The notes below the pieces were generated by a model. The model had not been told where the DNA came from and ran no database searches. It saw only the letters and a list, made by a program, of their open reading frames with translations. A stretch of 64,000 nt of DNA from Aurantiochytrium sp. KH105 (lineage: Eukaryota; Sar; Bigyra; Thraustochytrida; Thraustochytriidae): assembly GCA_003116975.1 (NCBI GenBank), contig BGKB01000046.1, positions 495,538-559,537 on the forward strand, given 5' to 3'. This document shows, one piece after another, positions 20,017-29,594 of the stretch; within the stretch, counting starts at the first letter, position 1; every line of letters starts with the position of its first letter. The position numbers and the translations under genes were made by a program.

Positions 20017-20991
20017 TTAAGGAAAGACTTCGTGTTGATCTGCAATTTCGTCGAAGAGCTGGTTTTTGGGAAGAGCCGTCTGAAAGTTACTTTGCCCAGG
20101 CGGTAGCTTCTGGCCACGATTTGTCGTTTTGATTCTCCAAGCGTCAATGAACTCGGTACCGGCGCTGAGCCCAGGACCCTGTGGGGCTTCGCAAAGCCTA
20201 CCCTTGCCGCCCGCTACAAAGCTCTGCTCGGATATCCGCATGGTGCGCGAGCGACGTGACTCTGCACGCGTGGCTTCGCGGCAAACATCGTACTCTGAGG
20301 AAGCTTGCACGCTTTTCCGAACACGACGACGATGTTTGTGCGGAGGTCGTAGGCCTTCGTTTCGCAACAGCTCCGTTGTGTAATTCCGCAAATGTTCCTC
20401 GACCGGAACGCCGAACGCAGTCGGAGGACCCTCAAGGGCGTAAGGGGAATTGTAAACACCGGGTCGCGACTTTGTGGAGAGCAAGTGGTGCAACTTTTGC
20501 GCGACCTTTTTGAAGTCGTCCTGCATCTCCCGCAACTTTCGCTCCTGTTCCTCTTGTGTCGCTCGCTCGCGATTCGCGGCCAATTGCATGCGCAGCTCGC
20601 TGCTCTTTTCGAGGATGTTGGCGATGTAGGCTTTTCGCGCGTGAAAGTCGTGCTTGTACTTGCGACTGTGAAAGCCGCGAAACACGTGCTGGATCGCACA
20701 AGCTTGATAGTGAAACATGCTCATCAAGGCCTCGTCATCGAGCAGCTTTTGAAGTCGCGCGCATGCCAGTCGCCCACAATGTCCCCGGAAGACGCGCGAG
20801 ATTTCGAGGCAAGCGAACCTCTTGCGCTTATACAATTGGTATGCAAAGTGCCTTCGCACTTGGCGCTGGATGAGCACCGTAGCGCCGAGTTCTTCTTCCT
20901 TGGCCTCATCGCGTTCGTGGAGCGCCCTGCTCACCGCCTGTGCTACCGAGACCTCTGCTACGGCGCGGAGGTGCAAAAAGAGGTGCGCCAT
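20017..20991 (-). CDS. SPATA17: SPATA17-like IQ-motif protein of cilia/flagella
   Basis: A protein of 324 residues with three IQ-type helices in the first 120 (TVLIQRQVRRHFA, LEISRVFRGHCGRL, CAIQHVFRGFHSRKYK), a charged helix and then the stretch HHLLSTKSRPGVYNSPY. The last corresponds to the HYLLSTK-x-x-PGIYNSP block of animal SPATA17. The C-terminus NFQTALPKNQLFDE also matches that family's FQT-LP end. SPATA17 proteins occur with motile cilia and likely bind calmodulin-like partners, so the gene implies a flagellate stage. Length is close to the animal protein (about 360). Assignment rests on these remembered motifs. Confidence 0.82.
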   Translation of the reverse strand: MAHLFLHLRAVAEVSVAQAVSRALHERDEAKEEELGATVLIQRQVRRHFAYQLYKRKRFACLEISRVFRGHCGRLACARLQKLLDDEALMSMFHYQACAIQHVFRGFHSRKYKHDFHARKAYIANILEKSSELRMQLAANRERATQEEQERKLREMQDDFKKVAQKLHHLLSTKSRPGVYNSPYALEGPPTAFGVPVEEHLRNYTTELLRNEGLRPPHKHRRRVRKSVQASSEYDVCREATRAESRRSRTMRISEQSFVAGGKGRLCEAPQGPGLSAGTEFIDAWRIKTTNRGQKLPPGQSNFQTALPKNQLFDEIADQHEVFP

Positions 20992-21494
20992 GGCGCTCCT
21001 CGGTCTTGGTCGGAAGCCTGCTCTCTGATATGCCGCGAGTGGCCGACCACCCCAGCCAGCCAGCTAGCCAGCCGGCTTTGTCTTTCTCTTATCCAGTGAG
21101 GCGCCGCTCTGCGCCGCGCAGAGCGCTGCGCCCGATAGAGAGATGCTGCTAGATTGGGAAAGGATTACAGCCAGTCGCCTCCGCTTGCGTACGTGCGCTA
21201 TGTGCGTGCACTTTTTCGTACGTGTCCGCATGTGTGTGTGTGCATGTGCGCAAATAGAGATAGAGAGACATTGAAAGCAAGGAAGGTTAATATGTATCTC
21301 GTACTTTTCGAGCTATTTCAATCAATCAACTTCGTAAAAAGCATCTCAGAAGATCAAGAAGCACCAGGTGAACTGAGAAAATAACAAAAGGTCCGTTGAG
21401 AAAATAGACCTTTTTCGCTTTATTACAAATTACATGTGGGCGATTAGGCCTTATTTTCTTGTCGCTCTCTAGATAAAGCCAGGGTCATCCATGA

Positions 21495-21526
<32 letters not shown>

Positions 21527-21584
21527 CCACGAGAATTCTTTGTGTCTCTTACGTTCTTTCACTCTTTGTAAGAGGTAGAAACGT
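20992..21584. other. Intergenic region with a CAG repeat
   Basis: About 600 bases hold the presumed SPATA17-like promoter and the 3' region of the WD40 gene. A (CAG)n run lies at about 21498-21526. No gene is seen. Confidence 0.5.
21498..21526. repeat. (CAG)n trinucleotide run
   Basis: Nine to ten CAG/AGC units, about 60 bases beyond the WD40 stop codon and outside any supported reading frame. Confidence 0.85.
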
Positions 21585-23255
21585 TTACGGCATGCTTTTC
21601 TTCTGTTGGTGCTTTGAAGAAATCGTTTTCGGGTGGGTGCAAACAATCTGGCCATCTGCTCCGCACGAGAAAAAGGAAATGTTCGTCCGCTCATATCGAG
21701 GAAGATGGGACGGAGGAGCCCACGTGGCAAGTTTGAACGCGCACACTGGGTGGGGCTGTGTCTCGAAAGCGTCTGAGAGCGCGAGCGATGAGACGCGAAG
21801 AGTTCCGTCAAAAGCGCATGTCGCCAGTACTGGCCCACGTTGACTACCGGTTGTGTGAATTGTAATGTCCATAATCCAACTCCGGTGCGCTTGTATTCTG
21901 CGAACACAGGTTCCAGCACTTAGATTATACACGGCAAGCACGCCTGAACGGAATCCAGCGATAAGAACCTGTGAGCTCACGTTGCGATCTTCGTTCGCGC
22001 GTGCGGATGTCAGGCAACACGCATCCATTGCGCTCGCTTCCGCCGACTCGGAGAAACGATGCACAAGCTGTATAGGAGACTCGGCGCCATTGCCACGAGC
22101 ACCCAGCTGCTCGGCCATTCGATAAATGAGCAATTCTCCATTCTTGCAGCCAGCACAGAGGAACTCGTCATTGACAGAAAGTGCGACGCGGGATACAAAC
22201 GAGTCCACTTGTCCCACAAAGACTTGCAGTTCTTGATTCTGGGCCTGAGCTGCAAGCGCTTTCAGCGAACGAGGAGCCCTGGCGCTCTCTGCCGACGACG
22301 GGCGCCGCCACACACGCACACCGCCGTCGGGGCTAATGGCAAGGATCGCATGCCCCCAACGCGGCACAAGTTGTATATGTGTAATTCCTCCAAAATGTCC
22401 TGTCAAGATGGCTTGGCAAGACAGATCCACGAGACTCCAGACGCGAAGATCGCAGTCAGAGGATGCCGAGATGAGCTGGCCAGCAAAATACGCGCACGCA
22501 AGCTGGACGACCGGCCCAGCATGACCATGCAAAGTGCTCGAGGCGGTCTCTTCGAACTCTTTATAGCCAGCGTCACTGCTCTCATCCCGACAGGACGGCC
22601 GCGTCCATATTCGTATCGTAGTATCTTCCGACGCCGTTGCAAAGCGCGAAGCGCCAAGCGCGCACGCGTGTAGAATCGCCGCAGTGTGGCCACGATAGAT
22701 TGCTTCAACGCGCTGGCCAGTTTTGCAAGCTACACTCTGGGCTGCGGGGTTTCCTTCCATGCACGATACTCGTCTCAATGCGGCAACTCCACCTTCGCAT
22801 CCGCTGAGAAGGTGTGAGGGCCAGAGAAGCGTCAAGCAACGGACCGAGCGATCGTGTGCGAACTTGCGGCGTGCGTTGGGCTGTTGTGGTTTTTGACCAA
22901 TTTCTTGTCGCCAAGATTTAGTCCGAGCTTGCCAGTAATCCTCGTCACAGGGCGAGCTCCCGACGAGGTACTGTGAGAGGTCGTTTCGTGCAATCCGGGG
23001 CGAGACGTTCCATGACGGTCGCTTCGTCGAGCGTGCCGATGCGGCGCCATTTCGGCTTCGTGGTGGACGCGGAACGAGGCCTTTTACGCGCGCAGATTTC
23101 ACAGCCGGCCCTTTCTGACGCCGGTCCTGCTCCTCGCGTTCATTCGTCAGACGCAAACGCGGCACTGACTGCGCAGGCAGCGACGAGGGCGAAGCCGAAG
23201 CCAAAGGCAACGGCGAAGCCGAAGGCAAAGACGAAGGCCAAGGCGGCGGCGCCAT
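21585..23255 (-). CDS. WD40-repeat beta-propeller protein
   Basis: First ATG at 23255, 556 residues. The N-terminal about 30 residues are Pro/Ser/Ala-rich and the next about 100 basic. From about 185 to the end come WD40 repeats: GHTAAILHAC...TTIRIW, GHAGPVVQLAC...DLRVW, GHFGGITHI...GGVRVW, a weaker FVSRVALSVNDEFLCAGC...LLIY unit, AHRSWIMDITIH...GTLRV, and a last degenerate unit. A propeller of about seven blades acting as a scaffold is expected. No family-specific motif lets me name it. It is divergent from the thiolase gene across a repeat-rich 1.5 kb. Confidence 0.85.
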   Translation of the reverse strand: MAPPPWPSSLPSASPLPLASASPSSLPAQSVPRLRLTNEREEQDRRQKGPAVKSARVKGLVPRPPRSRNGAASARSTKRPSWNVSPRIARNDLSQYLVGSSPCDEDYWQARTKSWRQEIGQKPQQPNARRKFAHDRSVRCLTLLWPSHLLSGCEGGVAALRRVSCMEGNPAAQSVACKTGQRVEAIYRGHTAAILHACALGASRFATASEDTTIRIWTRPSCRDESSDAGYKEFEETASSTLHGHAGPVVQLACAYFAGQLISASSDCDLRVWSLVDLSCQAILTGHFGGITHIQLVPRWGHAILAISPDGGVRVWRRPSSAESARAPRSLKALAAQAQNQELQVFVGQVDSFVSRVALSVNDEFLCAGCKNGELLIYRMAEQLGARGNGAESPIQLVHRFSESAEASAMDACCLTSARANEDRNVSSQVLIAGFRSGVLAVYNLSAGTCVRRIQAHRSWIMDITIHTTGSQRGPVLATCAFDGTLRVSSLALSDAFETQPHPVCAFKLATWAPPSHLPRYERTNISFFSCGADGQIVCTHPKTISSKHQQKKSMP

Positions 23256-23570
23256 GATTTTGGCGCTCTCAGCCGCCGCCTGCAGGCGCACACCCCTGCT
23301 GGGTCATCCTGCGAGTTCCTCGTCCATCGTCACCTAACCGCTTACACGTATGTCCCTTAATTTCCACTTCTCAAACTCGCCAGCTACTCCCTCTATCGAG
23401 TCTTTCAATCTGACCCCCTCACCACTTCTGTTTCCCCGAATGTTCATCTTCGACACTACCAACGCCGGCGGGGTTGTTTTCCCGATATAGGGCAGTCCGT
23501 AAAGAAATTCAGAGGGCCAAATTGCAAGCGCCTGGGTCCAGCTTCGTCTACCTTCCTTCTCCCGCCCTCG

Positions 23571-23613
23571 CCGCCTCGCCTCGCCTCGCCTCGCCTCGCC
23601 TCGCCTCGCCTCT
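23571..23613. repeat. (GCCTC)n pentanucleotide array
   Basis: About eight tandem GCCTC units. Confidence 0.9.
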
Positions 23614-23726
23614 CGCGCCTCCTGTTACTGCCGCCACCGCGAAGTACGTACCCGGGTCGCAGTCGCGCGGCCTCGCTCCGAGTCCCGCCTCGCGAGGCCT
23701 TCGACTCGCGGATTCCGTGCGCCCTA

Positions 23727-23763
23727 CATCGCATCGCATCGCATCGCATCGCATTGCATTCCA
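23727..23763. repeat. (CATCG)n pentanucleotide array
   Basis: About six CATCG units grading into CATTG and CATTC. Confidence 0.9.
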
Positions 23764-24097
23764 TTCCCTTTCGTGATGATCGTGCTCGAGCCCGCCGTTC
23801 ATTTCACGCCGCCGCGCTGCGCCCTGGCCGCTGAGCTATAGCTGCACGCAGCCGCCCCGAGGCGAGCTCTGCCTGCGCCGGCGTCATCGTGGCGCCGCCC
23901 GGCCTCGGAAGCCCCGCTGCCCAGAGAGAGGGCGTAATGGCGGTGCACGGGCAGGCTGCGTTACACGCGATCGCATCGCATTACATCGCTACCTGGAACT
24001 CTCGCAGTGCTGCGCAGTACATTGCACGCAGCGCTTGCGCGCATTGCGGAGCTTGCACTTGCACTTGCACTTGCGTGCTTGCACATGCCAAGTGGCA

Positions 24098-24300
24098 TGG
24101 CATTGCATTGCATTGCATTGCATTGCGCTGTATTGCTTTGCATTGCATTGCATTGCATTGCGCCGTGTTGCATCGCCCTGCGCTGCGCTGTGTGCGTGGA
24201 TTGCATCGATTGCACCGATTGCATTGCACTGCACTGCGTTGCATTGCATTGCAGTGCGCCGATTGCATTGCGTCGCGCTGCACTGGATTGCATTTCATCG
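24098..24300. repeat. (CATTG)n pentanucleotide array, imperfect
   Basis: Two clean blocks of CATTG (about 24098-24126 and 24138-24162) are followed by about 140 bases of degenerate CATTG/CACTG/CGTTG units. The repeat gives high local TGCA content. Confidence 0.9.
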
Positions 24301-24721
24301 GGCAGCATACCCCGAACGGAGGAGCGCACGAACGAGCGACGGAGCAAGCAGCACGCGAGGAGGGTACGTGGCGGGCGTGGAAAGCGGGCGGGCGCGGGAG
24401 AGCGGGCGGGCGGGCGAGCGAGCGGGCGAGCGCGAGCGCGAGCGAGCAGGAGAGCGAGCTGGAGAGAGAGCAGGGGACGCGACAGACGCCGCGGGACGGG
24501 ACGGTTGCTTTGCACTGCTTGATCTTGCAAGTGCTTGCAAACGTACCAGTGCGATTGACTTGCTCGCTCGGAGCGGGATTTGACGCCAAGGAGAAATGCG
24601 AGTTTGCATCCTATCGAGACGAGACAACTAACCGATGCAAGGTAACGAACGCAAACCGCAGATCAGAAAAGACTCTCTGGTGCTCAGCGTCACGCTTGCT
24701 TTCTTCACCAAACCAAGCACA

Positions 24722-26044
24722 ATGTTCAGAAAGGGCGCGGAGCGCACGATGTCGACGGCGGCGGCAGCCAAGTCGGCACCCTCGAAAAAGGTCGTCTTCA
24801 TCGACGGCGCCCGTGTGCCGTTCAACCTGGCCAGCACCACGTACAAGGACAAGATCTCGTACGATCTGGCGCGCATTGCCGCCAAGGGCGTCGTTGATCG
24901 CACCGCGATCGACAAGAACGCGATCGACTACGTTGCCTGGGGCACCGTTGTGCAGGAGGTGCGAACAAACAACCTCGCCCGCGAAGTGACCCTCGGCGCT
25001 GGCCTTCCCCTGGGTATCCCCTCGCACACGATCGGCCAGGCATGCATCTCCTCGAACCAGGCCGTGTGCACCGGCGCTGAGAAGATTCTCGCCGGCCAGG
25101 CCGACGTCGTGCTGGCTGGCGGATCCGAGACGTTTTCGGACGTTCCCATTCGCTTTTCTAAGCCGGTCCGCGAGCGCCTCATCAACGCCAACAAGGCCAT
25201 GAAGAAGGGCCCGGCTGGCATTTTGAAGCTCCTCAAGGGTCTCAAGCTCTCCGACCTTGCCCCGGAGCCCCCTGCCATCAAGAACTTTAGCACTGGTGAG
25301 GTCATGGGCCACAGCAGTGACCGCCTTGCCTCGCGCTTTGCCGTGAGCCGCCAGGACCAGGACGAGTTCGCCCTGCGCTCGCACCAAAACGCCGCCAAGG
25401 CCCACGAGGCCGGGTACTACAAGAATGAGGTGCTCAACGTGGGTGGCTCCACGGAGGAGAACTGCATCCGCGGCGACACCACCATGGAGCGTCTGCAAAA
25501 GCTCAAGCCTGCCTTTGTTAAGCCCCACGGCACTCACACCGCGGGTAACTCCTCGCCTCTCACCGACGGCGCCTCGGCTTGCATTATCATGGGCGACGAC
25601 AAGGCCAAGGAGCTCGGCTTCACGCCCCGCTCGCACATCAAGTCGTGGAACTTTGTTTCGGTCGATCCCTTTGAGGAGATGCTCCTCGGACCTGCCTACG
25701 CCATGGCTCGCATCCTCAAGGCAAACAACCTCACGCTCAACGACATTGACGTCTTTGAGATCCACGAGGCCTTTGCGGGCCAGGTTCTCAGCAACCTTGC
25801 CGCCCTCGAATCCGACGCCTGGTGCAAGGAGAACATTAACATGGACAAGGTCGGCGCTGTGCCTTTTGACAAGCTCAACCAGTGGGGCGGCTCGCTCTCC
25901 ATTGGCCACCCTTTTGGTGCCACTGGTGTGCGCATTCTCACCACGGCCACCAACCGTCTTCACCAAGAGGACAAAAAGTACGCGCTCATTGCCGCCTGCG
26001 CCGATGGTGGCCAGGCCCACGCCTGCCTCATCGAGCGCATGTAA
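24722..26044 (+). CDS. HADHB: 3-ketoacyl-CoA thiolase, trifunctional-protein beta subunit type
   Basis: Cleaves 3-ketoacyl-CoA with CoA to acetyl-CoA and a shortened acyl-CoA, the last step of mitochondrial beta-oxidation. ATG 24722 (A at -3) gives 440 residues with a short basic/Ala leader (MFRKGAERTMSTAAAAK) that may be a mitochondrial presequence. An in-frame ATG at 24635 has a poor context. Thiolase signatures: GQACISSNQAV with the nucleophilic Cys (about 108), NSSPLTDGAS, NQWGGSLSIGHPFGATG with the active His (about 396), and the last Cys in ACADGGQAHA (about 427). The long LSDLAPEPPAIKNFSTGEVMGHS region is typical of HADHB rather than short-chain thiolases. The alpha partner is not in this window. 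Confidence 0.95.
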   Translation: MFRKGAERTMSTAAAAKSAPSKKVVFIDGARVPFNLASTTYKDKISYDLARIAAKGVVDRTAIDKNAIDYVAWGTVVQEVRTNNLAREVTLGAGLPLGIPSHTIGQACISSNQAVCTGAEKILAGQADVVLAGGSETFSDVPIRFSKPVRERLINANKAMKKGPAGILKLLKGLKLSDLAPEPPAIKNFSTGEVMGHSSDRLASRFAVSRQDQDEFALRSHQNAAKAHEAGYYKNEVLNVGGSTEENCIRGDTTMERLQKLKPAFVKPHGTHTAGNSSPLTDGASACIIMGDDKAKELGFTPRSHIKSWNFVSVDPFEEMLLGPAYAMARILKANNLTLNDIDVFEIHEAFAGQVLSNLAALESDAWCKENINMDKVGAVPFDKLNQWGGSLSIGHPFGATGVRILTTATNRLHQEDKKYALIAACADGGQAHACLIERM

Positions 26045-26431
26045 GTAGCCATTTTACACACACAAGTTGGCACAGTCGTGGACATGTAGAGCAATGAGAG
26101 GGAGAAACCAATGTGATGACACGTAGCTTATATCTTGATTGATTGATAGTTCACACTTCTTCACCGCGCAAGCGGCTGCACCTTGCTTGATACGCGCCGA
26201 TGTGTGCAGAGAGTAAGAGCTCTCGCCTACCCTTTTGAATTTTTGGATGATTGGAGCATTTTGTCCCCTGTTCCCTCTACGGAACGACAAGGAAGCGAAG
26301 AAGTGCGACGAGTGATGACGGAGTGATTATGACACTTTATATTATAGATTCGTTTCCTTCTTCTCCTCTTTTTTCGTTGCTGTCTGGCCTGCAGAAAAGG
26401 GTTCGACAATTTTTCATCGTCACATTTACCA
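26045..26431. other. Convergent intergenic region (thiolase / SKA-like)
   Basis: The 3' ends of two convergent genes; fairly A/T-rich. No gene or array is seen. Confidence 0.5.
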
Positions 26432-27580
26432 TCACTGCGCAAGCTGATACGTGTCGCGCCGCGATCCCGACTCGAGTCTCCCCAAGTCAAGAAGCGCCAA
26501 AACAAGCGCCTTACCCGAGCCAGACGCACCACTGCTTGCTGCCACCTTTTCAATCTCAGAGAGAGAAATACTGCCTTGGTTGCTCACGAGGTCCAAAACT
26601 TTGTTGAGCGTCGGAACATCCACCTGAGTTTGCACGTAGCTTGGCAAAGCATCGAGGTCTTCCTCGAGCAGGAAGCAGTCCGCCGGGCCCTCCGCGCTGA
26701 CACCTCTCTTTGGCGCTTTGCCAAAAACGTCTTCCCCACTTCTGCTCGGACTCAAACTTTGAGGAGGAGTGCTGTGCCCATTCCGCTCAACCATGGGTGA
26801 ATCAAGTGGCAGCGCTTTCGCAACCTTGTCTTCGTCTTGGTTGAAATCCGCATAGCGATTCGCAAGGCCAAAATCCTCAAGCGTTGGTGTGCGCGGGTCG
26901 CTATCGCAATCAGAAGCTACGCTCAAGAGCGATCCACGACGTCGCATTGGAGTCGGCTGTGGTGTATGCAGGGGCTCGTCCGCGCATGCAGCACCTTTGG
27001 GCGTGCCGGAGAGCCCAGCAAGACCACGTGAATCGAGGCCGCGATTGAAATTAGCGCTTTGCATTGAGTTTTCAGCATTGCGTGGCTTAAGTTCACTCTG
27101 CACGAATGCTGCCTTTCGCGTACTCCGCAATCCGGTCATGACACGTGGTGTTTGCGATGGGAATTGAGTGCGCTGCTGCGGTGTTGCCGACGGCGGTGAC
27201 AGCGCTGCGCTTTTGGGACTCCGGGCGAACGTGTGACCGCGCTCGCGACACACTGCGGCGAGAAGCCAGGCGTTTTGGTCCCGCTTTGCACGCCCGACCC
27301 TCAACATTTGCTCCAAGGATGGCGCCGTACGTTCGTAGAGTCGCTCCGAGTACTCGAGCGACTCTTTGAGGTCCTCCATTCGAGAGGTGAATGCACTCAT
27401 TTGCTCTCGCGCGTCAACCGCCGACTGATGGTGATGCCTGGTCTCCCTCCTCTCTGACGCTGATGCGTCGATATCTGCGCCATCCCCTTCTGCACGCTCG
27501 TATGAGGCAAGCGCTACGCGATGAACATCGTCCACGGCGGACTCGAGGGCCGCCCCAAACCTCCCCAGAATTGCTTCCAT
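26432..27580 (-). CDS. Coiled-coil protein with a small C-terminal winged-helix-like domain, possibly SKA-complex related
   Basis: A protein of 382 residues. The N-terminal about 115 residues are helical and probably coiled (MSAFTSRMEDLKESLEYSERLYERTAPSLEQML). The middle is disordered, with basic Ser/Pro motifs. The last about 75 residues form a compact unit: EEDLDALPSYVQTQVDVPTL, then a helix, then SLSEIEKVA, a linker, and a final LLDLGRLE hairpin. The DLDALPSYV..QV....LN pattern recalls the start of the microtubule-binding winged helix of SKA1-type kinetochore proteins (EEF..IP.YM.GRLT...LN). That match is partial, so SKA membership is a hypothesis. The gene itself looks real. Confidence 0.7.
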   Translation of the reverse strand: MEAILGRFGAALESAVDDVHRVALASYERAEGDGADIDASASERRETRHHHQSAVDAREQMSAFTSRMEDLKESLEYSERLYERTAPSLEQMLRVGRAKRDQNAWLLAAVCRERGHTFARSPKSAALSPPSATPQQRTQFPSQTPRVMTGLRSTRKAAFVQSELKPRNAENSMQSANFNRGLDSRGLAGLSGTPKGAACADEPLHTPQPTPMRRRGSLLSVASDCDSDPRTPTLEDFGLANRYADFNQDEDKVAKALPLDSPMVERNGHSTPPQSLSPSRSGEDVFGKAPKRGVSAEGPADCFLLEEDLDALPSYVQTQVDVPTLNKVLDLVSNQGSISLSEIEKVAASSGASGSGKALVLALLDLGRLESGSRRDTYQLAQ

Positions 27581-28018
27581 GCTTGTGGTGGTTCTCTGTC
27601 GCTACCTTATCCCCGACTGCAAGCTCGGGGTGCAGGGCCAGCCGCAGCGCGCCTCTTCCTTCCCCAAGAATCCCCGCGCGCTTCGGGACGCAGCGCGCCC
27701 GCTCCCGCCCTGCTCACCGCGAGCAGGCTTGCGCGCGAACGGTTATTGTTTTTCTGCCTTGCCTTTCTTTGCCTTCTGTGCCCTTCCTTTACTAGGATTC
27801 TCGCCATGCCTTGCCATCGGTCGAGAGCGCCTTTGCCGCGCGACCCGCACGCGTGCGCCAGGACTCGCGCTCGGGGCCGGAGCGGAGATCGCCTTGCAGA
27901 CGTCCCGCCGGCGCTTCTCTCTCTCGCGTCCTCGGGGCCTCCTCCGTCTGCGCAAGGCGCACTGCGGCACGCCTTGGCCCCGCACGGCCTTGCCCATGTG
28001 TCCCTCCTCTCCGCATCA

Positions 28019-28101
28019 TCGACTCATCTCATCTCATCTCATCTCATCTCATCTCATCTCATCTCATCTCATCTCATCTCATCATCTCATCTCATCTCAT
28101 C
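28019..28101. repeat. (CATCT)n pentanucleotide array
   Basis: About 15 units of CATCT with one short interruption near 28080. Confidence 0.95.
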
Positions 28102-28137
28102 GACTCATGCCATCCCATCCCATTCGATCTCGTCGCG

Positions 28138-28171
28138 CCAAGCCAAGCCAAGCCAAGCCAAGCCAAGCCAG
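28138..28171. repeat. (CCAAG)n pentanucleotide array
   Basis: About six CCAAG units. The same word, read on either strand, forms arrays near 42835 and 60845. Confidence 0.9.
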
Positions 28172-28448
28172 CTCCGCGTCAGGCCAGGCCAGGGCGGCTC
28201 TGGCCGAGTCGTGGCACGCCGAGCTCTCCGTGCGAGCCGCTCGGGTCTGGCGCGGCGGCGCCCTGGCCTCGAGAGCTTGACTTCATCAGGGCCAAGGCGG
28301 GCGAGGCAGCGAGGCAGTGGTGAGAGAATGAGCGATGGACGCCAGCTTGACCAGAAGGCCGCGGCAGACCCGCAAGGAAGAGCAGCGCCGAGGAGACGGA
28401 GGAGCGGAGCGGAGCGAGCGCGGAGGAGCGGAGAGGAGAGGAGAGGAG

Positions 28449-29329
28449 ATGCCCTTCTTCGAGGTGCACGTGGCGAAGGAGAAGTTCAAGTTCAACTGCG
28501 CGCATTTCATCGCGTTCAAGGTACGTCAGGGCGGGTCCGTGCGGCTGGGCGAGCGAGCGAGCGAGCGAGCGAGGAAGGGGGAGAACGGGGCGGCGAGCGT
28601 AGCGGAGGGACGAAGAAACTGACTCGATGCTGGGCGACGTGACAAACTGGACGGTCTACTTCTGGCCGCGCGAACACATCATGGTGGACGGGCAAATGCA
28701 AATGCAAATGCGCGACTTGTCAAAATTGCACGATCACAAAATTGTGGCGCACGAAAAAAAAGGGATTCCGAGAGCGCCTGCATGGGCACAATTACCAGGT
28801 CGGCGTCAAGCTCAGTGGCGACCGTGGCCCCGATGGCTACGTACTCGACTTTGGCGAGGTCAAGGAGCAGGTGATGCGGATCTGCAAACTCTGGAACGAG
28901 CGCTTCATTTGCCCCGTGAAGAGCGATGTGCTTGACATCGACCTTACAAGCAACGAGGACAACATTACAATCAACTGTGAGGATGGGACGCACTTCTCCT
29001 TTCCCCGAGATGACTGCCTCTTTCTCCCTATCGTTCACTCATCAGCTGAAGAACTCGCCGAGCATTTCGCTGTTTTGCTCGTCTCAAGCGTCGGCGCAGA
29101 GCGCCTGCGCTCGCGCAGCATCAGGGATATCGAAGTTTCCGTCGCCGAGGCGCCTCACCAGGCCGCCATCTACCGTTGCACAATCGAGCATTTGCTGGAG
29201 ATCGCCAGCGGATCAGCTGAATCAACGCAAACGCAAGTCGAGCGCCCGGCCCCCAAGCCATGCACGCATACCAATTGCTGCAAGGCTGTGGTCTCTGACG
29301 CGCAAAAGCAAGAGCAAGAGCAAGCATGA
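28449..29329 (+). CDS. 6-pyruvoyl-tetrahydropterin synthase homologue, Glu-type (PTPS-III), two exons
   Basis: Exon 1 is 28449-28520 (24 codons) and exon 2 is 28763-29329, joined in phase 0 to give 212 residues. Zinc ligands are His19 (FNCAHF) and His31/His33 (LHGHNY). The position of the catalytic Cys of animal PTPS is not Cys; instead FRERLHGHNY carries Glu28, as in PTPS-III enzymes of Plasmodium and some bacteria. Those act on dihydroneopterin triphosphate and supply 6-hydroxymethyl-dihydropterin to folate synthesis in place of FolB. Further family landmarks are YVLDFGEVK, LPIVHSSAEELAEH (likely active His) and VSVAEAP (Glu). The C-terminal tail after about 180 is low complexity. Family is certain once spliced; the folate role is inferred from the Glu motif. 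Confidence 0.88.
28521..28762 (+). other. GT-AG intron in the PTPS gene
   Basis: The donor AAG|GTACGT follows codon 24 and the acceptor AAAAAAAG|GG precedes the Gly codon of GFRERLHG. The intron is 242 bases, phase 0, and reads into an in-frame stop (TGA at 28620-28622), so splicing is needed. The acceptor is preceded by a purine run rather than a pyrimidine tract. This is the only intron I can define here from protein continuity. Confidence 0.85.
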
Positions 29330-29594
29330 CGGTGGACAACAATCTCACATTCCGCAGTAAATAGTAGGCTGTTTTTGTAAGAAAGAAAAGAAGTGACAAA
29401 AAGACAAGAAAGAAAAGGCTTTGCGCGTACATGCACATGACCTTAATAAGTATCTATCTATCCGTCTTTGATCAGAGCAAGAGCAGTACCTCCTGAGGCT
29501 TTTTATCATCGTCAGTCTCACTTGGTAGTGCTCATCTCCATTTCCACCTTGACCTTGACGTTCATCTTCATCTCCATTTCACTTCACCTTGTCT

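Larger units (their letters stand above)
23256..24721. promoter_or_regulatory. Divergent region with several pentanucleotide arrays
   Basis: This lies between the WD40 start and the thiolase start. It contains (GCCTC)n, (CATCG)n and a long (CATTG)n/TGCAT-rich block. Frames across the arrays are open on both strands but encode only repeat peptides. The promoters of both genes must lie within or beside the arrays. Confidence 0.5.
27581..28448. promoter_or_regulatory. Divergent promoter region (SKA-like / PTPS)
   Basis: A shared upstream region with two pentanucleotide arrays, (CATCT)n and (CCAAG)n, and an AG-rich purine tract just before the PTPS start. Open frames are repeat-encoded. Confidence 0.5.

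Noticed and set aside
24098..24300. CATTG array as a CRISPR or telomere-like element
   Set aside because: Units are five bases with no spacers, and the genome is eukaryotic; it is a plain microsatellite.
24611..26020. 469-codon open frame antisense to the thiolase gene
   Set aside because: It mirrors the GC-biased third positions of the real gene; it has no domain, whereas the sense strand is a full thiolase.
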